DNA of 64,000 nt from an uncultured Collinsella sp. (lineage in GTDB: Bacteria > Actinomycetota > Coriobacteriia > Coriobacteriales > Coriobacteriaceae), in NCBI GenBank assembly GCA_900761995.1, contig CAAFEY010000023.1:62001-126000 (forward strand). Reading direction: 5' to 3'. The position numbers and the translations under genes were made by a program. Below are positions 34,898 through 44,551 of the stretch, piece after piece (the stretch's first letter is position 1; every line of letters starts with the position of its first letter). Below the pieces are notes generated by a model. That model did not search any database. It was not told the origin of the DNA and was given only the letters and a program-made list of their open reading frames with translations.

Positions 34898-35941
34898 ATG
34901 GAAAAGCTCGATGTTGTGAATGCGGCGCTTGCCACCCTGCGTGCTGGTAAGACGTGCGAGCTGGTGGTCGTGGCCGGCACGGCAGGGTCGTCGCCGCGCG
35001 GCGTGGGCGCCTGGATGGCCGTCTTTGCCGATGGCAGCCAGGCGGGCACTATCGGCGGCGGCAAAATTGAGCTCTTTGCACTGGATGAGGCGCGCGAGCT
35101 CCTGGCCGGGGGTAAATCGCGTCTGGTCCGCTACACCATGGGCGGCGAGAACTCCGATACCGGCATGATTTGCGGCGGAGCTATCTGCCTGTGCTATCTG
35201 CACCTGGACGCGACCAAGGCACCGTTGTTCCAGGAGATTGCCAATGTGCTGGCGTATCGGCGCATCGGTGACTTCGCCATCGACTTTGAGCCGTTTATCG
35301 CGAGCGCGCTCGAGGGCGATGTGGCCAAGTACCATGGCGAGGAATCGCGCCGCACCATTGCGGGCTGCCCCGGGCTTTCGCTGGTGGAGGAGGGGAGTAA
35401 GGTCACCTACACCAACGCGGCCTCCGAGATTCCCCCGGCGCACATCGAGACGCTCTGCCCCGAGGGCCTGGCCTATATCTTTGGCTGCGGCCACGTGGGT
35501 GCTGCGACGGCGCGGGTGCTCACGGCGGCGGGCTTTGCCGTCGTGGCTTGCGACGACCGCCCCGGCACACTGACCCCCGAATGGGTGCCCGGTGTCTACG
35601 ACCGTCGTCTGGTCGACTACAAGAACCTGAGCAAGCAGTGCCCCATCGGCCCGCGTGACCTAGTGGTCGTCGCCACGGCGGGTCACAAGTCCGATATCGA
35701 CGTGGTGATTCAGGCCATGCACGCCAAGCCCGCCTATCTGGGCTGTCTGGGTTCGCGCCGCAAGACGGCCTTTGTGCGCGCCCGCCTGGAGCAGGAGGGC
35801 TTTACGCAGGACCAGATCGACGAGCTGCACCTGCCGATCGGTGTCGCCATCGAGGCCGAGGACCCCGAGGAGATCGCCATCTCCATCGCTGCCGAGATGA
35901 TTCACCTGCGCCGCACCAAGCTCGTCCCCCGCAAGCGCTAA
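34898..35941 (+). CDS. XdhC/CoxI-family maturation protein
   Basis: 347-residue protein with the XdhC N-terminal region (TAGSSPRGVGAWMAVF, GTIGGGKIE) and a C-terminal NAD-binding Rossmann part (YIFGCGHVGAATARVL). XdhC-type proteins load sulfur or selenium onto the molybdenum cofactor and insert it into xanthine-dehydrogenase-like enzymes. Here the likely target is XdhD. It is the last gene before the second 67-bp palindrome. Confidence 0.9.
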   Translation: MEKLDVVNAALATLRAGKTCELVVVAGTAGSSPRGVGAWMAVFADGSQAGTIGGGKIELFALDEARELLAGGKSRLVRYTMGGENSDTGMICGGAICLCYLHLDATKAPLFQEIANVLAYRRIGDFAIDFEPFIASALEGDVAKYHGEESRRTIAGCPGLSLVEEGSKVTYTNAASEIPPAHIETLCPEGLAYIFGCGHVGAATARVLTAAGFAVVACDDRPGTLTPEWVPGVYDRRLVDYKNLSKQCPIGPRDLVVVATAGHKSDIDVVIQAMHAKPAYLGCLGSRRKTAFVRARLEQEGFTQDQIDELHLPIGVAIEAEDPEEIAISIAAEMIHLRRTKLVPRKR

Positions 35942-35958
35942 TCGCATCCCCATACATG

Positions 35959-36025
35959 AGTTGCGGTGAAATACGGACTGTTAAAGCCTGTTAAGCCGTC
36001 AAACGGTCCCTATTTCACCGCAACT
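35959..36025. repeat. 67-bp palindromic element, copy 2
   Basis: AGTTGCGGTGAAATACGGAC opens the left arm and its near-complement closes the element at 36025. It has the same length as copy 1 and shares the outer 15 bp; the inner bases differ in both arms. Confidence 0.9.
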
Positions 36026-36100
36026 GCCATTTTCCTCCGTCCCCTAGGGATCAATATGTGCGGGGGAGTTGTGGAGTTGTGCAGGCAGACGAGGTTTTTC

Positions 36101-36129
36101 TGGAAATACGCTCCCGATGCGCGTATAGT
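36101..36129 (+). promoter_or_regulatory. promoter-like site upstream of rplE
   Basis: TGGAAA (36101-36106), a 17-bp spacer and TATAGT (36124-36129) make a good sigma-70 type match, 137 bp before rplE. The rest of the 325-bp xdhC-rplE gap shows no remnant of rplN or rplX. Confidence 0.55.
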
Positions 36130-36266
36130 ACCGATTGTTTTGTCGGCTCCTGCTGCGTCGAGTCCAAACCGCGAAATGCCATGAGCGGCGCGGATGCAGC
36201 CAGGAGGCACGAGGACAACCCATCGTGGCCACGCCCCGTGCTTAAAACCCCAAGAAGGAGTGAACA

Positions 36267-36824
36267 ATGGCAGAAGAGAAGTATGTGCCGCGTCTGAAGA
36301 CCAAGTACAACAACGAGGTCAAGCAGCAGCTTCAGGACAAGTTCCAGTACGAGAACGTCATGATGATCCCCAAGTTTGAGAAGATCGTCGTGAACATGGG
36401 TGTCGGCGAGGCCGCTACCGATTCCAAGGCCATCGACGGTGCCGTGCGCGACCTGCGCGCCATCACCGGTCAGCAGCCGATGATCACCCGTGCCCGCAAG
36501 TCCATCGCTACCTTCCGCCTGCGCGCTGGTATGCCGATCGGCTGCAAGGTTACCCTGCGTGGCGACCGTATGTGGGAGTTCTTCGATCGTCTGACCTCCG
36601 TCGCGATCCCCCGTATCCGCGACTTCCGCGGCATCTCCGCCAAGAGCTTCGACGGTCGTGGTAACTTCTCCATGGGCGTCACCGAGCAGCTCATCTTCCC
36701 CGAGATCGACTTCGACTCCGTCGATCACCAGCGTGGTATGGACATCACTTTCGTGACCACCGCCAACACCGATGAGGAGGCCAAGGCCCTTCTGGACGCC
36801 TTCGGTTTCCCGTTCAAGAAATAG
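36267..36824 (+). CDS. rplE: 50S ribosomal protein L5
   Basis: 185-residue L5, which contacts 5S rRNA in the central protuberance. The family signature [15 protein letters not shown] and the ending [10 protein letters not shown] are present. AGAAGGAG precedes the ATG. It is the first ribosomal gene here, although rplN and rplX normally come before it in the spc operon. A hairpin (AGCGCCG 36841/CGGCGCT 36868) lies in the 79-bp gap to rpsZ. Confidence 0.97.
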   Translation: MAEEKYVPRLKTKYNNEVKQQLQDKFQYENVMMIPKFEKIVVNMGVGEAATDSKAIDGAVRDLRAITGQQPMITRARKSIATFRLRAGMPIGCKVTLRGDRMWEFFDRLTSVAIPRIRDFRGISAKSFDGRGNFSMGVTEQLIFPEIDFDSVDHQRGMDITFVTTANTDEEAKALLDAFGFPFKK

Positions 36825-36903
36825 GTTCACCTGCCCTATGAGCGCCGTTCCCAGAAGGGGGCGGCGCTTGGGGCGAACAATACTCTATGTGAGGAGGATA
36901 TAA

Positions 36904-37089
36904 GTGGCTAAGACATCGATGATCGTCAAGTGCAATCGCAAGCAGAAGTTCTCTACTCGTGAGTACACGCGCTGCCAGCGCTGCGGCCGTCCGCACTCTG
37001 TGTACCGCAAGTTCGGCCTGTGCCGTGTCTGCTTCCGCGAGCTTGCACTCAAGGGCGAGCTTCCCGGCGTTAAGAAGGCCAGCTGGTAA
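36904..37089 (+). CDS. rpsZ: 30S ribosomal protein S14, zinc type
   Basis: 61-residue S14 with the four-cysteine zinc site (CQRCGRP and CRVCFR). GTG start; GAGGAG upstream at about 36892-36897. The short zinc form is usual in Gram-positive and actinobacterial spc clusters. 119 bp separate it from rpsH, with no other feature seen. Confidence 0.96.
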   Translation: MAKTSMIVKCNRKQKFSTREYTRCQRCGRPHSVYRKFGLCRVCFRELALKGELPGVKKASW

Positions 37090-37208
37090 GTCACTACCAG
37101 CGTTTCAAGCATCAGTTTGGAACAGGGAAAACGCGCTAAAAAGGCTTTGCCGTTAAGGGCGGCGAAGAACCAAGAGCACGTGTTCATCAAGAACGAAGGA
37201 GAATCTGT

Positions 37209-37607
37209 ATGAACCTTACAGACCCGATCGCAGATATGCTTACGCGCATCCGTAACGCTAACTCTGTGAACAAGGCCACGGTCTCCATGCCGAGCAGCAA
37301 GAAGCTCGTCGAGATCGCTCGTGTTCTGCACGAGGAGGGCTACATCGAGGGCTACGATGTCGAGGACACCGTTCCCCAGAAGACTCTGCACATCACGCTT
37401 AAGTATGGTCCCAAGAAGGCTAAGGTCATCAACGGCATCCGCCGCATTTCCAAGCCGGGCCTGCGTAAGTACACCGGCGTTGCCGACATGCCCCGCGTCC
37501 GCGGTGGCCTTGGTACCGCCATTATTTCCACCAGCCATGGCGTCATGACCGACCGCGATGCTCGCAAGCACAACGTCGGCGGCGAGATCATCGCTTACGT
37601 CTGGTAA
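37209..37607 (+). CDS. rpsH: 30S ribosomal protein S8
   Basis: 132-residue primary 16S-binding protein. It opens [17 protein letters not shown], typical of S8, and has the [18 protein letters not shown] signature. AAGGAG lies upstream. Third gene of the truncated spc cluster, 33 bp before rplF. Confidence 0.97.
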   Translation: MNLTDPIADMLTRIRNANSVNKATVSMPSSKKLVEIARVLHEEGYIEGYDVEDTVPQKTLHITLKYGPKKAKVINGIRRISKPGLRKYTGVADMPRVRGGLGTAIISTSHGVMTDRDARKHNVGGEIIAYVW

Positions 37608-37640
37608 TTCGCTCGGTAGGTAGAAGGAAAGGAGATCACC

Positions 37641-38177
37641 GTGTCTCGTATCGGTAATAAGCCTGTCCAGATTCCCGCCGGAGTCGAAGTGGCAGTCAAC
37701 GGCAACAACGTTGTCGTCAAGGGCCCCAAGGGCCAGCTCGAGCTCGATGTCTTTGAGAAGCTCGCTATCAACGTCGAGGACAACGTCCTCACCGTTTCCC
37801 GTCCCGACGACGAGCGTGAGACCCGTGCCCGCCACGGCCTCACCCGCGCCCTCATCCACAACATGGTTGTTGGCGTTTCCGAGGGCTTCGAGAAGAAGCT
37901 CGAGCTCGCCGGCGTCGGTTACCGCGTGCAGCAGAAGGGCAAGAACCTCGAGTTCTCCCTGGGCTTCTCGCACCCCGTGATCGTCGAGGCTCCCGAGGGC
38001 ATCACCTTCGAGGTTCCCGACAACACCCACGTGAACGTCAAGGGTATCAACAAGCAGCAGGTCGGTCAGATCGCCGCTGAGATTCGCGGCCATCGTCCTC
38101 CCGAGCCTTACAAGGGCAAGGGTATCCACTACGTTGGCGAGCACATCCGCCGCAAGCTGGGTAAGGCCGCCAAGTAG
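37641..38177 (+). CDS. rplF: 50S ribosomal protein L6
   Basis: 178-residue L6, opening [16 protein letters not shown] after a GTG start and containing the signature [14 protein letters not shown] near the C-terminus. AAGGAGATCACC precedes the start. A perfect 8-bp hairpin (CCAGCACC/GGTGCTGG, 38203-38224) lies in the gap to rplR. Confidence 0.97.
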   Translation: MSRIGNKPVQIPAGVEVAVNGNNVVVKGPKGQLELDVFEKLAINVEDNVLTVSRPDDERETRARHGLTRALIHNMVVGVSEGFEKKLELAGVGYRVQQKGKNLEFSLGFSHPVIVEAPEGITFEVPDNTHVNVKGINKQQVGQIAAEIRGHRPPEPYKGKGIHYVGEHIRRKLGKAAK

Positions 38178-38252
38178 TCGTAACCGACTCACTCGCATAA
38201 GACCAGCACCCCGTCAGGTGCTGGCAAGATCAACCTTTTTAGGAGTTTACGT

Positions 38253-38621
38253 ATGAACAAGCATAAGGCGAAGCTGGAAGGCCTCAAGCGTCGTCAGCGT
38301 CGTGTTCGCGGCAAGGTCTCGGGTACCTCCGAGCGTCCGCGTCTTCGCGTGACCCGTACTAACGCCAACATCTATGCCCAGATCATCGACGACAGCAAGG
38401 GCTCCAGCCTGACGCTCGTCTCTGCCTCGACCCTCGAGGCCGAGTTCAAGGGCACCCACACCTCGAACAAGGAGGCTGCGGAGAAGGTCGGTCAGCTCGT
38501 TGGCAAGCGTGCCATCGAGGCCGGCATCACCAAGGTCGCCTTCGATCGCGGTGGCCGTATCTACCATGGCCGCGTCAAGGCCCTCGCCGACGGTGCTCGT
38601 GCCGCCGGTCTCGAGTTCTAG
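38253..38621 (+). CDS. rplR: 50S ribosomal protein L18
   Basis: 122-residue 5S-rRNA-binding protein with the family pattern [18 protein letters not shown] and the late [27 protein letters not shown] precedes the ATG. 14 bp before rpsE. Confidence 0.97.
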   Translation: MNKHKAKLEGLKRRQRRVRGKVSGTSERPRLRVTRTNANIYAQIIDDSKGSSLTLVSASTLEAEFKGTHTSNKEAAEKVGQLVGKRAIEAGITKVAFDRGGRIYHGRVKALADGARAAGLEF

Positions 38622-38635
38622 GAGGTATGTAGCAC

Positions 38636-39160
38636 ATGGCTCGTAATCAGAAGCAGCAGCGCGAGGCCTCCGAGTTCGAGGAGCGCGTCGTTTACATCAA
38701 CCGCGTGTCGAAGACCGTCAAGGGTGGTCGTCGCATGAGCCTCGTCGCTCTCGTCGTCGTTGGCGACGGCAAGGGCAACGTCGGCGTTGGCATGGGCAAG
38801 TCCGCTGAGGTGCCCCTGGCCATCTCCAAGGCGTCTCTCGATGCCAAGAAGAACATGTTCCACGTGCCGGTGACCGAGCAGGGCACCATCCCGCACGAGG
38901 TTCTCGGCCACTTTGGTGCCGGCCGCATCATCATCAAGCCCGCTGTCGAGGGTACCGGCGTTATCGCCGGCGGCGCTGTGCGTCCCCTCTTCGAGCTTGC
39001 TGGCATCAAGAACGTCCTGTCCAAGTCCCTCGGTACCGACAACGGCCTCAACATCATCAAGGCTGCCGTCGAGGGCCTCAAGGAGCTCTCCAGCCCTGAG
39101 GACGTCGCGGCTCGCCGTGGCCTGACGGTCTCCGAGATGTTCGTCGGTAAGGAGAACTAA
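38636..39160 (+). CDS. rpsE: 30S ribosomal protein S5
   Basis: 174-residue S5. The double-stranded-RNA-binding-like N-terminal domain ([14 protein letters not shown]) precedes the C-terminal S5 fold (APAI-type region here [18 protein letters not shown]). AGGAGG precedes the ATG. Two base pairs separate it from rpmD. Confidence 0.97.
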   Translation: MARNQKQQREASEFEERVVYINRVSKTVKGGRRMSLVALVVVGDGKGNVGVGMGKSAEVPLAISKASLDAKKNMFHVPVTEQGTIPHEVLGHFGAGRIIIKPAVEGTGVIAGGAVRPLFELAGIKNVLSKSLGTDNGLNIIKAAVEGLKELSSPEDVAARRGLTVSEMFVGKEN

Positions 39161-39162
39161 GC

Positions 39163-39345
39163 ATGGCTGACACCATCAAGATCAAGCAGGTCCGCAGCAC
39201 CAACGGTTGCAAGCAGGACCAGGTCCGTACTGTCCGTGCCCTCGGTCTCCACAGGATCCGCGAGGTTCGCGAGATTGCTGACAACGAGTCCGTCCGCGGC
39301 ATGATCTTCAAGGTCAAGCACCTTGTCGAGATTGTAGAGGAGTAG
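39163..39345 (+). CDS. rpmD: 50S ribosomal protein L30
   Basis: 60-residue L30 with the pattern TIKIKQVRSTNG, VRALGLHRIREVREI and a hydrophobic close (IFKVKHLVEIVEE). It sits tightly between rpsE (2 bp) and rplO (3 bp). Confidence 0.96.
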   Translation: MADTIKIKQVRSTNGCKQDQVRTVRALGLHRIREVREIADNESVRGMIFKVKHLVEIVEE

Positions 39346-39348
39346 CAA

Positions 39349-39798
39349 ATGCAGCTTCACGATCTTACTCCCGCGCCCGGTTCCACCAAGAACCGCAAGC
39401 GCGTCGGCCGTGGCAATTCTTCGGGTCACGGCACCACTTCAGGCCGCGGTCAGAAGGGCCAGGGCTCTCGCTCTGGCGGCACCAAGGGTGCCGGCTTCGA
39501 GGGTGGCCAGACTCCGCTGGCTATGCGCCTGCCCAAGCTTCCGGGCTTCCGCAACCCCCGTCGTATCGAGTACACCGCTGTTAACGTTGAGCGTCTCGAG
39601 CGTAAGTTCGAGGACGGCGCTGTAATCGACGGTGCCGCTCTTAAGGCCGCTCGCATCACCAAGAGCGAGTTCGAGCCCGTCAAGGTGCTCGGCAATGGTG
39701 AGCTCACCAAGAAGTTCACGGTCAAGGTCGACAAGGTCAGCGCTTCTGCGCAGGCCAAGATCGAGGCCGCCGGCGGAAAGGTCGAGCTGCCGTGCTAA
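39349..39798 (+). CDS. rplO: 50S ribosomal protein L15
   Basis: 149-residue L15: the basic Gly-rich N-terminus ([18 protein letters not shown]), then PKLPGFRNP, and a mixed C-terminal domain. It overlaps the start of secY by 7 bp, which implies translational coupling. Confidence 0.97.
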   Translation: MQLHDLTPAPGSTKNRKRVGRGNSSGHGTTSGRGQKGQGSRSGGTKGAGFEGGQTPLAMRLPKLPGFRNPRRIEYTAVNVERLERKFEDGAVIDGAALKAARITKSEFEPVKVLGNGELTKKFTVKVDKVSASAQAKIEAAGGKVELPC

Positions 39799-41078
39799 AT
39801 GGTCTTAAGAATGCTTTCCGCATCAAAGAATTGCGCGAAAAGATTCTTTTTACCATAGCTATGCTCGTCGTGTACCGCATTGGTGCGCACGTTCCTGTGC
39901 CCGGCATTCCCTTCCAGGGGATGCTGGGCCTTTTCTCGACCGATAACAATTCGGTCGCCGCAGGTGCTATGGCCCTCCTGAATCTTTTCTCTGGCGGCGC
40001 GTTGAGCTATGTGTCGGTGTTTTCGCTGGGCATCATGCCTTACATCACCAGCTCGATCATCCTCCAGATGCTCCAGGCCGTTGTGCCTTCCCTGCATGAG
40101 CTTGCCCGCGAGGGCGAGGTCGGTCAGACCAAGATTACGCAGTATTCGCGTTACCTCACCCTGGCTCTGGCAATCCTCAACTCCGTGGGTTACCTCTTCC
40201 TCTTTAAGAGCTTCGGCATCAGCTTCAATGGCGCCGGCGCTCCCGAGATCATCTTCGACCTCATGATCGTCGGCACGCTCACCGCGGGCGCCATGCTGAT
40301 TATGTGGATTGGTGAGCTCATCACCCAGCGCGGTATCGGCAATGGCATGTCGCTGATCATCTTTGCGAACATCATGGCCGGTCTGCCGCAGGCGATCTTC
40401 TCCAGCACCGAGGGCAATGCCGGTGGCATCATCACCATGGTGATCATCTGCGCCATCATCCTGCTGGTTATTCCGCTGATTGTTTTCCTTGAGCGCGGCC
40501 AGCGCCGCATTCCGGTCTCCTACGCCAAGCGCGTCGTGGGCCGTCGCATGATGGGTGGACAGACCACCTACCTGCCCATCAAGGTCAACACCGCGGGCGT
40601 CGTGCCGATCATCTTCGCTTCGGCGCTGCTGTACTTCCCGGCTCAGATTGCCGTGTTCTTCCCCGGCATCGGCTGGATTCAGGCAGTTGCCTCTGCGCTT
40701 TCGACCGGTTGGCTCAACTGGGTGCTTAACGTTGTCCTCATCGTGTTCTTCGCGTACTTCTACACCTCCATGGTGTTCAACCCCGATGATACGGCCGACA
40801 ACCTTAAGAAGCAGGGCGGCTTTATTCCGGGCGTGCGTCCGGGTAGGGCTACCGCGGCCTACATCAAGAACGCGCTCAACAAGATTACGCTTCCCAGCGC
40901 TGTCTTTTTGGCGCTCATCGCCATCGTGCCTTCGATCATCTTCTCCTTCACGGGTAACCATCTGATCCAGGCATTTGGCGGCACGTCCATCCTCATCATG
41001 GTCGGCGTCGTGCTCGACACGGTCGATAAGCTCGAAGGCCAGATCAAGATGTATGATTACGATGGATTCTTTAAATAG
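39792..41078 (+). CDS. secY: preprotein translocase channel SecY
   Basis: 428-residue, ten-helix channel of the Sec translocon in the cytoplasmic membrane. The start is a GTG overlapping the end of rplO and gives [14 protein letters not shown], the usual SecY N-terminus. Signature regions are [23 protein letters not shown] (plug/TM2) and [13 protein letters not shown], plus the cytoplasmic loop [12 protein letters not shown]. 18 bp before adk. Confidence 0.97.
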   Translation: MLNGLKNAFRIKELREKILFTIAMLVVYRIGAHVPVPGIPFQGMLGLFSTDNNSVAAGAMALLNLFSGGALSYVSVFSLGIMPYITSSIILQMLQAVVPSLHELAREGEVGQTKITQYSRYLTLALAILNSVGYLFLFKSFGISFNGAGAPEIIFDLMIVGTLTAGAMLIMWIGELITQRGIGNGMSLIIFANIMAGLPQAIFSSTEGNAGGIITMVIICAIILLVIPLIVFLERGQRRIPVSYAKRVVGRRMMGGQTTYLPIKVNTAGVVPIIFASALLYFPAQIAVFFPGIGWIQAVASALSTGWLNWVLNVVLIVFFAYFYTSMVFNPDDTADNLKKQGGFIPGVRPGRATAAYIKNALNKITLPSAVFLALIAIVPSIIFSFTGNHLIQAFGGTSILIMVGVVLDTVDKLEGQIKMYDYDGFFK

Positions 41079-41096
41079 GCTAGAGGAGGATTGCTC

Positions 41097-41723
41097 ATGA
41101 ACCTCGTATTGCTCGGAGCTCCGGGTGCCGGTAAGGGCACCGTCGCACAGGAGCTCGTCGCCGAGTTTGGCGTCGCTCACATTTCCACGGGCGACCTGCT
41201 GCGTGCTGCCGTCAAGGGTGGCACCGAGCTTGGTATTCAGGCTAAGAAGTACATGGACGCTGGCGAGCTCGTTCCCGACCAGCTCGTGATCGACCTTGTC
41301 AAGGAGCGCCTTGCCGCCGATGACGCCCAACAGGGCTTCATCCTCGACGGCTTCCCGCGCAACACCGCCCAGGCTGTGACGCTCGATTCCGAGCTCTCCG
41401 CCATGGGTCGTGAGATTGATTGCGCCCTTCTGGTCGATGTGGCCCCCGAGGTCATCATCGATCGTCTGTCTTCGCGTCGCACCTGCCGCGCCTGCGGTTA
41501 CACCGGCACCGCCGCCGATGTCACCTGCCCCAAGTGCGGTGGCGAGATGTACCAGCGCGACGACGACAAGCCCGAGACCATCAAGAACCGTCTCGACGTC
41601 TACGAGAAGTCCACGAGCCCGCTCGTCGACTACTATCGTGGCCAGGGTCTGCTCAAGTCGGTCAACGGTGACCAGGCTCGCGAGACCGTGTACGGGGATG
41701 TCAAAGAGGCTCTCGGTCTATGA
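41097..41723 (+). CDS. adk: adenylate kinase
   Basis: 208-residue kinase (ATP + AMP = 2 ADP). P-loop GAPGAGKGT is at residues 7-15, the AMP site includes ISTGDLLRAA, and the LID has a four-cysteine zinc site (CRACG and CPKCGG). The ATG at 41097 is preferred over the TTG at 41091, since GAGGAGGA at 41082-41089 is spaced properly only for the ATG. It overlaps map by 4 bp. Confidence 0.97.
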   Translation: MNLVLLGAPGAGKGTVAQELVAEFGVAHISTGDLLRAAVKGGTELGIQAKKYMDAGELVPDQLVIDLVKERLAADDAQQGFILDGFPRNTAQAVTLDSELSAMGREIDCALLVDVAPEVIIDRLSSRRTCRACGYTGTAADVTCPKCGGEMYQRDDDKPETIKNRLDVYEKSTSPLVDYYRGQGLLKSVNGDQARETVYGDVKEALGL

Positions 41724-42508
41724 TCAAGATTAAGTCTGCAGCGCAAATCGAGCAGATGAAGAAGGCAGGAGCGCTATCTAAGATGGCGCTCCGCCACGTT
41801 GGAGCCATGGTGCGCCCCGGCGTTTCGACTTTTGAGCTCGATCAGCTCGCGGAGCAGATTATCCGCATGCATGGCGGCACCCCGGCCTTTAAGGGTTACG
41901 GCGGGTTCCCGGGGACCATTTGCGCATCGATCAACGATGCCGTGGTCCACGGTATTCCCAACCCCGACATGATCCTGCGCGATGGCGATATCATCTCCAT
42001 CGATACCGGAGCTGTCGTTGACGGTTGGGTCGGCGATAACGCTTGGACGTTTTTCGTCGGTACCCCCACGCCCGAGGCCAAGGCTTTGTGCGAGGTCACG
42101 CGCGATTGCCTTAAGGCTGCCATCGAGCAGGCTGTTCCCGGTAACCATATCGGGGACGTCGGTTATGCCGTTCAGTCCCTCGCCGAGTCTCACGGTTACG
42201 GCGTGCTTCGCGACTATGTGGGCCATGGCATTGGCCGTGTGATGCACGAGGACCCCAACGTTCCTAACTATGGAAAGAAGGGGAGGGGCGTTCGCCTCCA
42301 GGCCGGCATGGTCATTGCCATCGAGCCGATGGTTACGATGGGTTCCAATCATGTGAGCACGGGCTCCGATGGTTGGATTGTTACGACCAACGACCACCTG
42401 CCCGCCGCGCACTACGAGAACACCGTCGCCATTACCAATGACGGTCCGGTGATTCTCACCACCGACGCGCAAGGTGCTTGGTGTTCGCTCCAAGGCGGAG
42501 AAATGTAA
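41720..42508 (+). CDS. map: methionine aminopeptidase, type I
   Basis: 262-residue enzyme that removes initiator methionine. The metal ligands appear in SIDTGAVVDGWVGDNAWTF (two Asp), GHGIGRVMHEDPNVPN (His) and MVIAIEPMV (Glu), plus a late Glu in the last 60 residues. It begins in the ATGA overlap with adk. Confidence 0.96.
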   Translation: MIKIKSAAQIEQMKKAGALSKMALRHVGAMVRPGVSTFELDQLAEQIIRMHGGTPAFKGYGGFPGTICASINDAVVHGIPNPDMILRDGDIISIDTGAVVDGWVGDNAWTFFVGTPTPEAKALCEVTRDCLKAAIEQAVPGNHIGDVGYAVQSLAESHGYGVLRDYVGHGIGRVMHEDPNVPNYGKKGRGVRLQAGMVIAIEPMVTMGSNHVSTGSDGWIVTTNDHLPAAHYENTVAITNDGPVILTTDAQGAWCSLQGGEM

Positions 42509-42544
42509 CAAGTTCCACTTAGATGTGGAGCCATTACGAAGATA

Positions 42545-42573
42545 TTACGATACGTGCATGCGTATTGTAGAAT
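42545..42573 (+). promoter_or_regulatory. promoter-like site before infA
   Basis: TTACGA, a 17-bp spacer and TAGAAT give a good sigma-70 match in the 104-bp gap between map and infA, 39 bp upstream of the infA start. Confidence 0.5.
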
Positions 42574-42612
42574 ACTCAATCGCTGTCGTTTTCTAGAGAA
42601 AGATGATTGCTT

Positions 42613-42831
42613 GTGAAGAAGGAAGACGCAATTGAGCTCGAGGGTACGGTAAAGGAACCGTTGCCCAATGCCATGTTTAAGGTTGAGCTCGAGAACGGTC
42701 ATTCGGTTCTGTGCAACATTTCTGGCAAGATCCGAATGAATTACATCCGTATTCTCCCCGGTGACAGGGTTGTCGTGGAGCTTTCCCCGTACGACCTGAC
42801 CCGCGGCCGCATCACCTATCGCTACAAATAG
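42613..42831 (+). CDS. infA: translation initiation factor IF-1
   Basis: 72-residue OB-fold factor: [12 protein letters not shown], then [14 protein letters not shown], then ending [10 protein letters not shown] choose the GTG at 42613, since it gives the standard length and leaves 9 nt to AGAGAAAGA; a TTG two codons earlier is the alternative. 150 bp follow before rpmJ, with an imperfect 12-bp inverted repeat and nothing else seen. Confidence 0.93.
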   Translation: MKKEDAIELEGTVKEPLPNAMFKVELENGHSVLCNISGKIRMNYIRILPGDRVVVELSPYDLTRGRITYRYK

Positions 42832-42981
42832 CGGCACGCATACACGCACTCCATTTCCGGCTGCAGGCTTAGCTCAACCTACGGTCGGATTGTGTGTGAA
42901 GACCAGCCATAGTTTTAAACGCCTGCGGCTGGGCGAGTAGATAGTAGGGAAGTAGTTTGAGCGCTACCGAAAGGAAGAACG

Positions 42982-43095
42982 ATGAAGGTACGTCCTTCGG
43001 TCAAGAAGATGTGCGATAAGTGCAAAATCATTAGGCGCCATGGCAAGGTCCTCGTCATTTGCGAGAACCCCCGTCATAAGCAGCGTCAGGGTTAA
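42982..43095 (+). CDS. rpmJ: 50S ribosomal protein L36
   Basis: 37-residue L36 beginning [15 protein letters not shown] with the C-x2-C...C...H zinc pattern and ending HKQRQG. GAAAGGAAG precedes the ATG. 14 bp before rpsM. Confidence 0.96.
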   Translation: MKVRPSVKKMCDKCKIIRRHGKVLVICENPRHKQRQG

Positions 43096-43109
43096 GAGAG
43101 GAGACTACG

Positions 43110-43484
43110 TTGGCCCGTATTAATGGTGTCGACCTCCCGCGTGAGAAGCGCGTTGAGATCGGTCTGACCTACATTTACGGCATCGGCCGCACCACTGCGA
43201 CGAAGATCTGCGTCGAGTGCAACGTTAACGTGGATACGCGCGTTAAGGACCTCACCGAGGATGAGGTTAACGCCATCCGCGATTATATCGATAAGAACCA
43301 GATCATGGTTGAGGGCGACCTCCGCCGTGAGCGCAACCAGAACGTCAAGCGCCTTATGGACATCGGCTGCAACCGCGGCCTTCGTCACCGCAAGGGCCTC
43401 CCGGTCCGCGGCCAGCGCACCCACACTAACGCTCGTACCCGCAAGGGCCCGAAGCGTCAGATCGGTGCTAAGAAGAAGAAATAA
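43110..43484 (+). CDS. rpsM: 30S ribosomal protein S13
   Basis: 124-residue S13 with a TTG start (AGAGGAG upstream). It has [20 protein letters not shown], the YGIGR motif and [15 protein letters not shown], and a Lys-rich tail. It precedes rpsK by 14 bp. Confidence 0.96.
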   Translation: MARINGVDLPREKRVEIGLTYIYGIGRTTATKICVECNVNVDTRVKDLTEDEVNAIRDYIDKNQIMVEGDLRRERNQNVKRLMDIGCNRGLRHRKGLPVRGQRTHTNARTRKGPKRQIGAKKKK

Positions 43485-43498
43485 GGAGCGCTAGATAG

Positions 43499-43903
43499 AT
43501 GGCTACTGCTAAGAAGAACGTTCGCGCTGCCCGTCTGAAGCGCGCGGACCGTAAGAACATTTCCGTGGGCCAGGCTCACATTCGTTCTACGTTCAACAAC
43601 ACGATCGTTTCGATCACCGATCCCCAGGGCAACGTCATTTCCTGGAAGTCGGCTGGCCAGGTGGGCTTCAAGGGCTCCCGTAAGTCCACGCCGTTCGCTG
43701 CCCAGATGGCTGCCGAGGCTGCTGCCAAGCAGGCCATGGAGCACGGTATGAAGAAGGTTTCCGTCTTCGTCAAGGGCCCCGGCTCCGGTCGTGAGACCGC
43801 CATCCGCTCCCTCCAGGCTGCTGGCCTCGAGGTCTCGAGCATCCAGGACAAGACCCCCATTCCGCACAACGGCTGCCGCCCCAAGAAGCGTCGCCGCGTG
43901 TAA
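43499..43903 (+). CDS. rpsK: 30S ribosomal protein S11
   Basis: 134-residue S11: [19 protein letters not shown], then [17 protein letters not shown] and a basic end. AAGGAG lies upstream. Neighbours rpsM and rpsD are 14 and 19 bp away. Confidence 0.97.
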   Translation: MATAKKNVRAARLKRADRKNISVGQAHIRSTFNNTIVSITDPQGNVISWKSAGQVGFKGSRKSTPFAAQMAAEAAAKQAMEHGMKKVSVFVKGPGSGRETAIRSLQAAGLEVSSIQDKTPIPHNGCRPKKRRRV

Positions 43904-43922
43904 CTGAAAGGATCGTATCAAT

Positions 43923-44519
43923 ATGGCAATCGACAGGACTCCTGTTCTTAAGCGCTGCCGTCAGCTCGGGATCGATCCCGCTGAGCTCGGTTACAGCAGC
44001 AAGAAGGAATCTATCCGTCAGCCCAAGCGCCGTCGCAAGGAATCTGAGTACGGCATGCAGCTGCGCGAGAAGCAGAAGGTCAAGTTCATCTATGGCGTTC
44101 TGGAGAAGCAGTTCCACGGCTACTTCAACAAGGCCCGTAAGATGAACGGCGTCACCGGTGAGAACCTCATGATCATCCTTGAGTCTCGCCTCGACAACGT
44201 CGTCTTCCGTCTTGGCTTCGCCCGCACCCGCAAAGAGGCTCGTCAGTCCGTCCGTCACGGTCACTTCACCGTGAACGGCAAGCGCGTGGACATCCCGTCC
44301 TACCGCGTCAAGGCCGGCGACGTCGTCGCTGTCGGCGAGAAGTTCCGTGACCTCCTCCCCATCAAGGAGGCCCTGATTTCCTCCGAGCGCTTTGAGGTCC
44401 CTGGCTGGCTCGAGGTCGATATCGAGAAGCTGTCTGGTAACGTGCTCGCTCTGCCGACGCGTGAGCAGATCAGCGGTGATATCAACGAGCAGCTCATCGT
44501 CGAGCTCTACTCTAAGTAG
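43923..44519 (+). CDS. rpsD: 30S ribosomal protein S4
   Basis: 198-residue S4, an early 16S assembly protein. The S4 RNA-binding motif is near residues 92-150 (SRLDNVVFRLGFARTRKEAR, then GHFTVNGKRVDIPSYRVK). No zinc cysteines are present in the N-terminus. 32 bp before rpoA. Confidence 0.96.
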   Translation: MAIDRTPVLKRCRQLGIDPAELGYSSKKESIRQPKRRRKESEYGMQLREKQKVKFIYGVLEKQFHGYFNKARKMNGVTGENLMIILESRLDNVVFRLGFARTRKEARQSVRHGHFTVNGKRVDIPSYRVKAGDVVAVGEKFRDLLPIKEALISSERFEVPGWLEVDIEKLSGNVLALPTREQISGDINEQLIVELYSK

Positions 44520-44551
44520 TCCATCCGGGCTGCTGAGGCTGGAGGTAATAC

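Noticed and set aside
39795..41330. 511-aa minus-strand ORF
   Set aside because: Antisense to secY and adk; no domain and unlikely composition.
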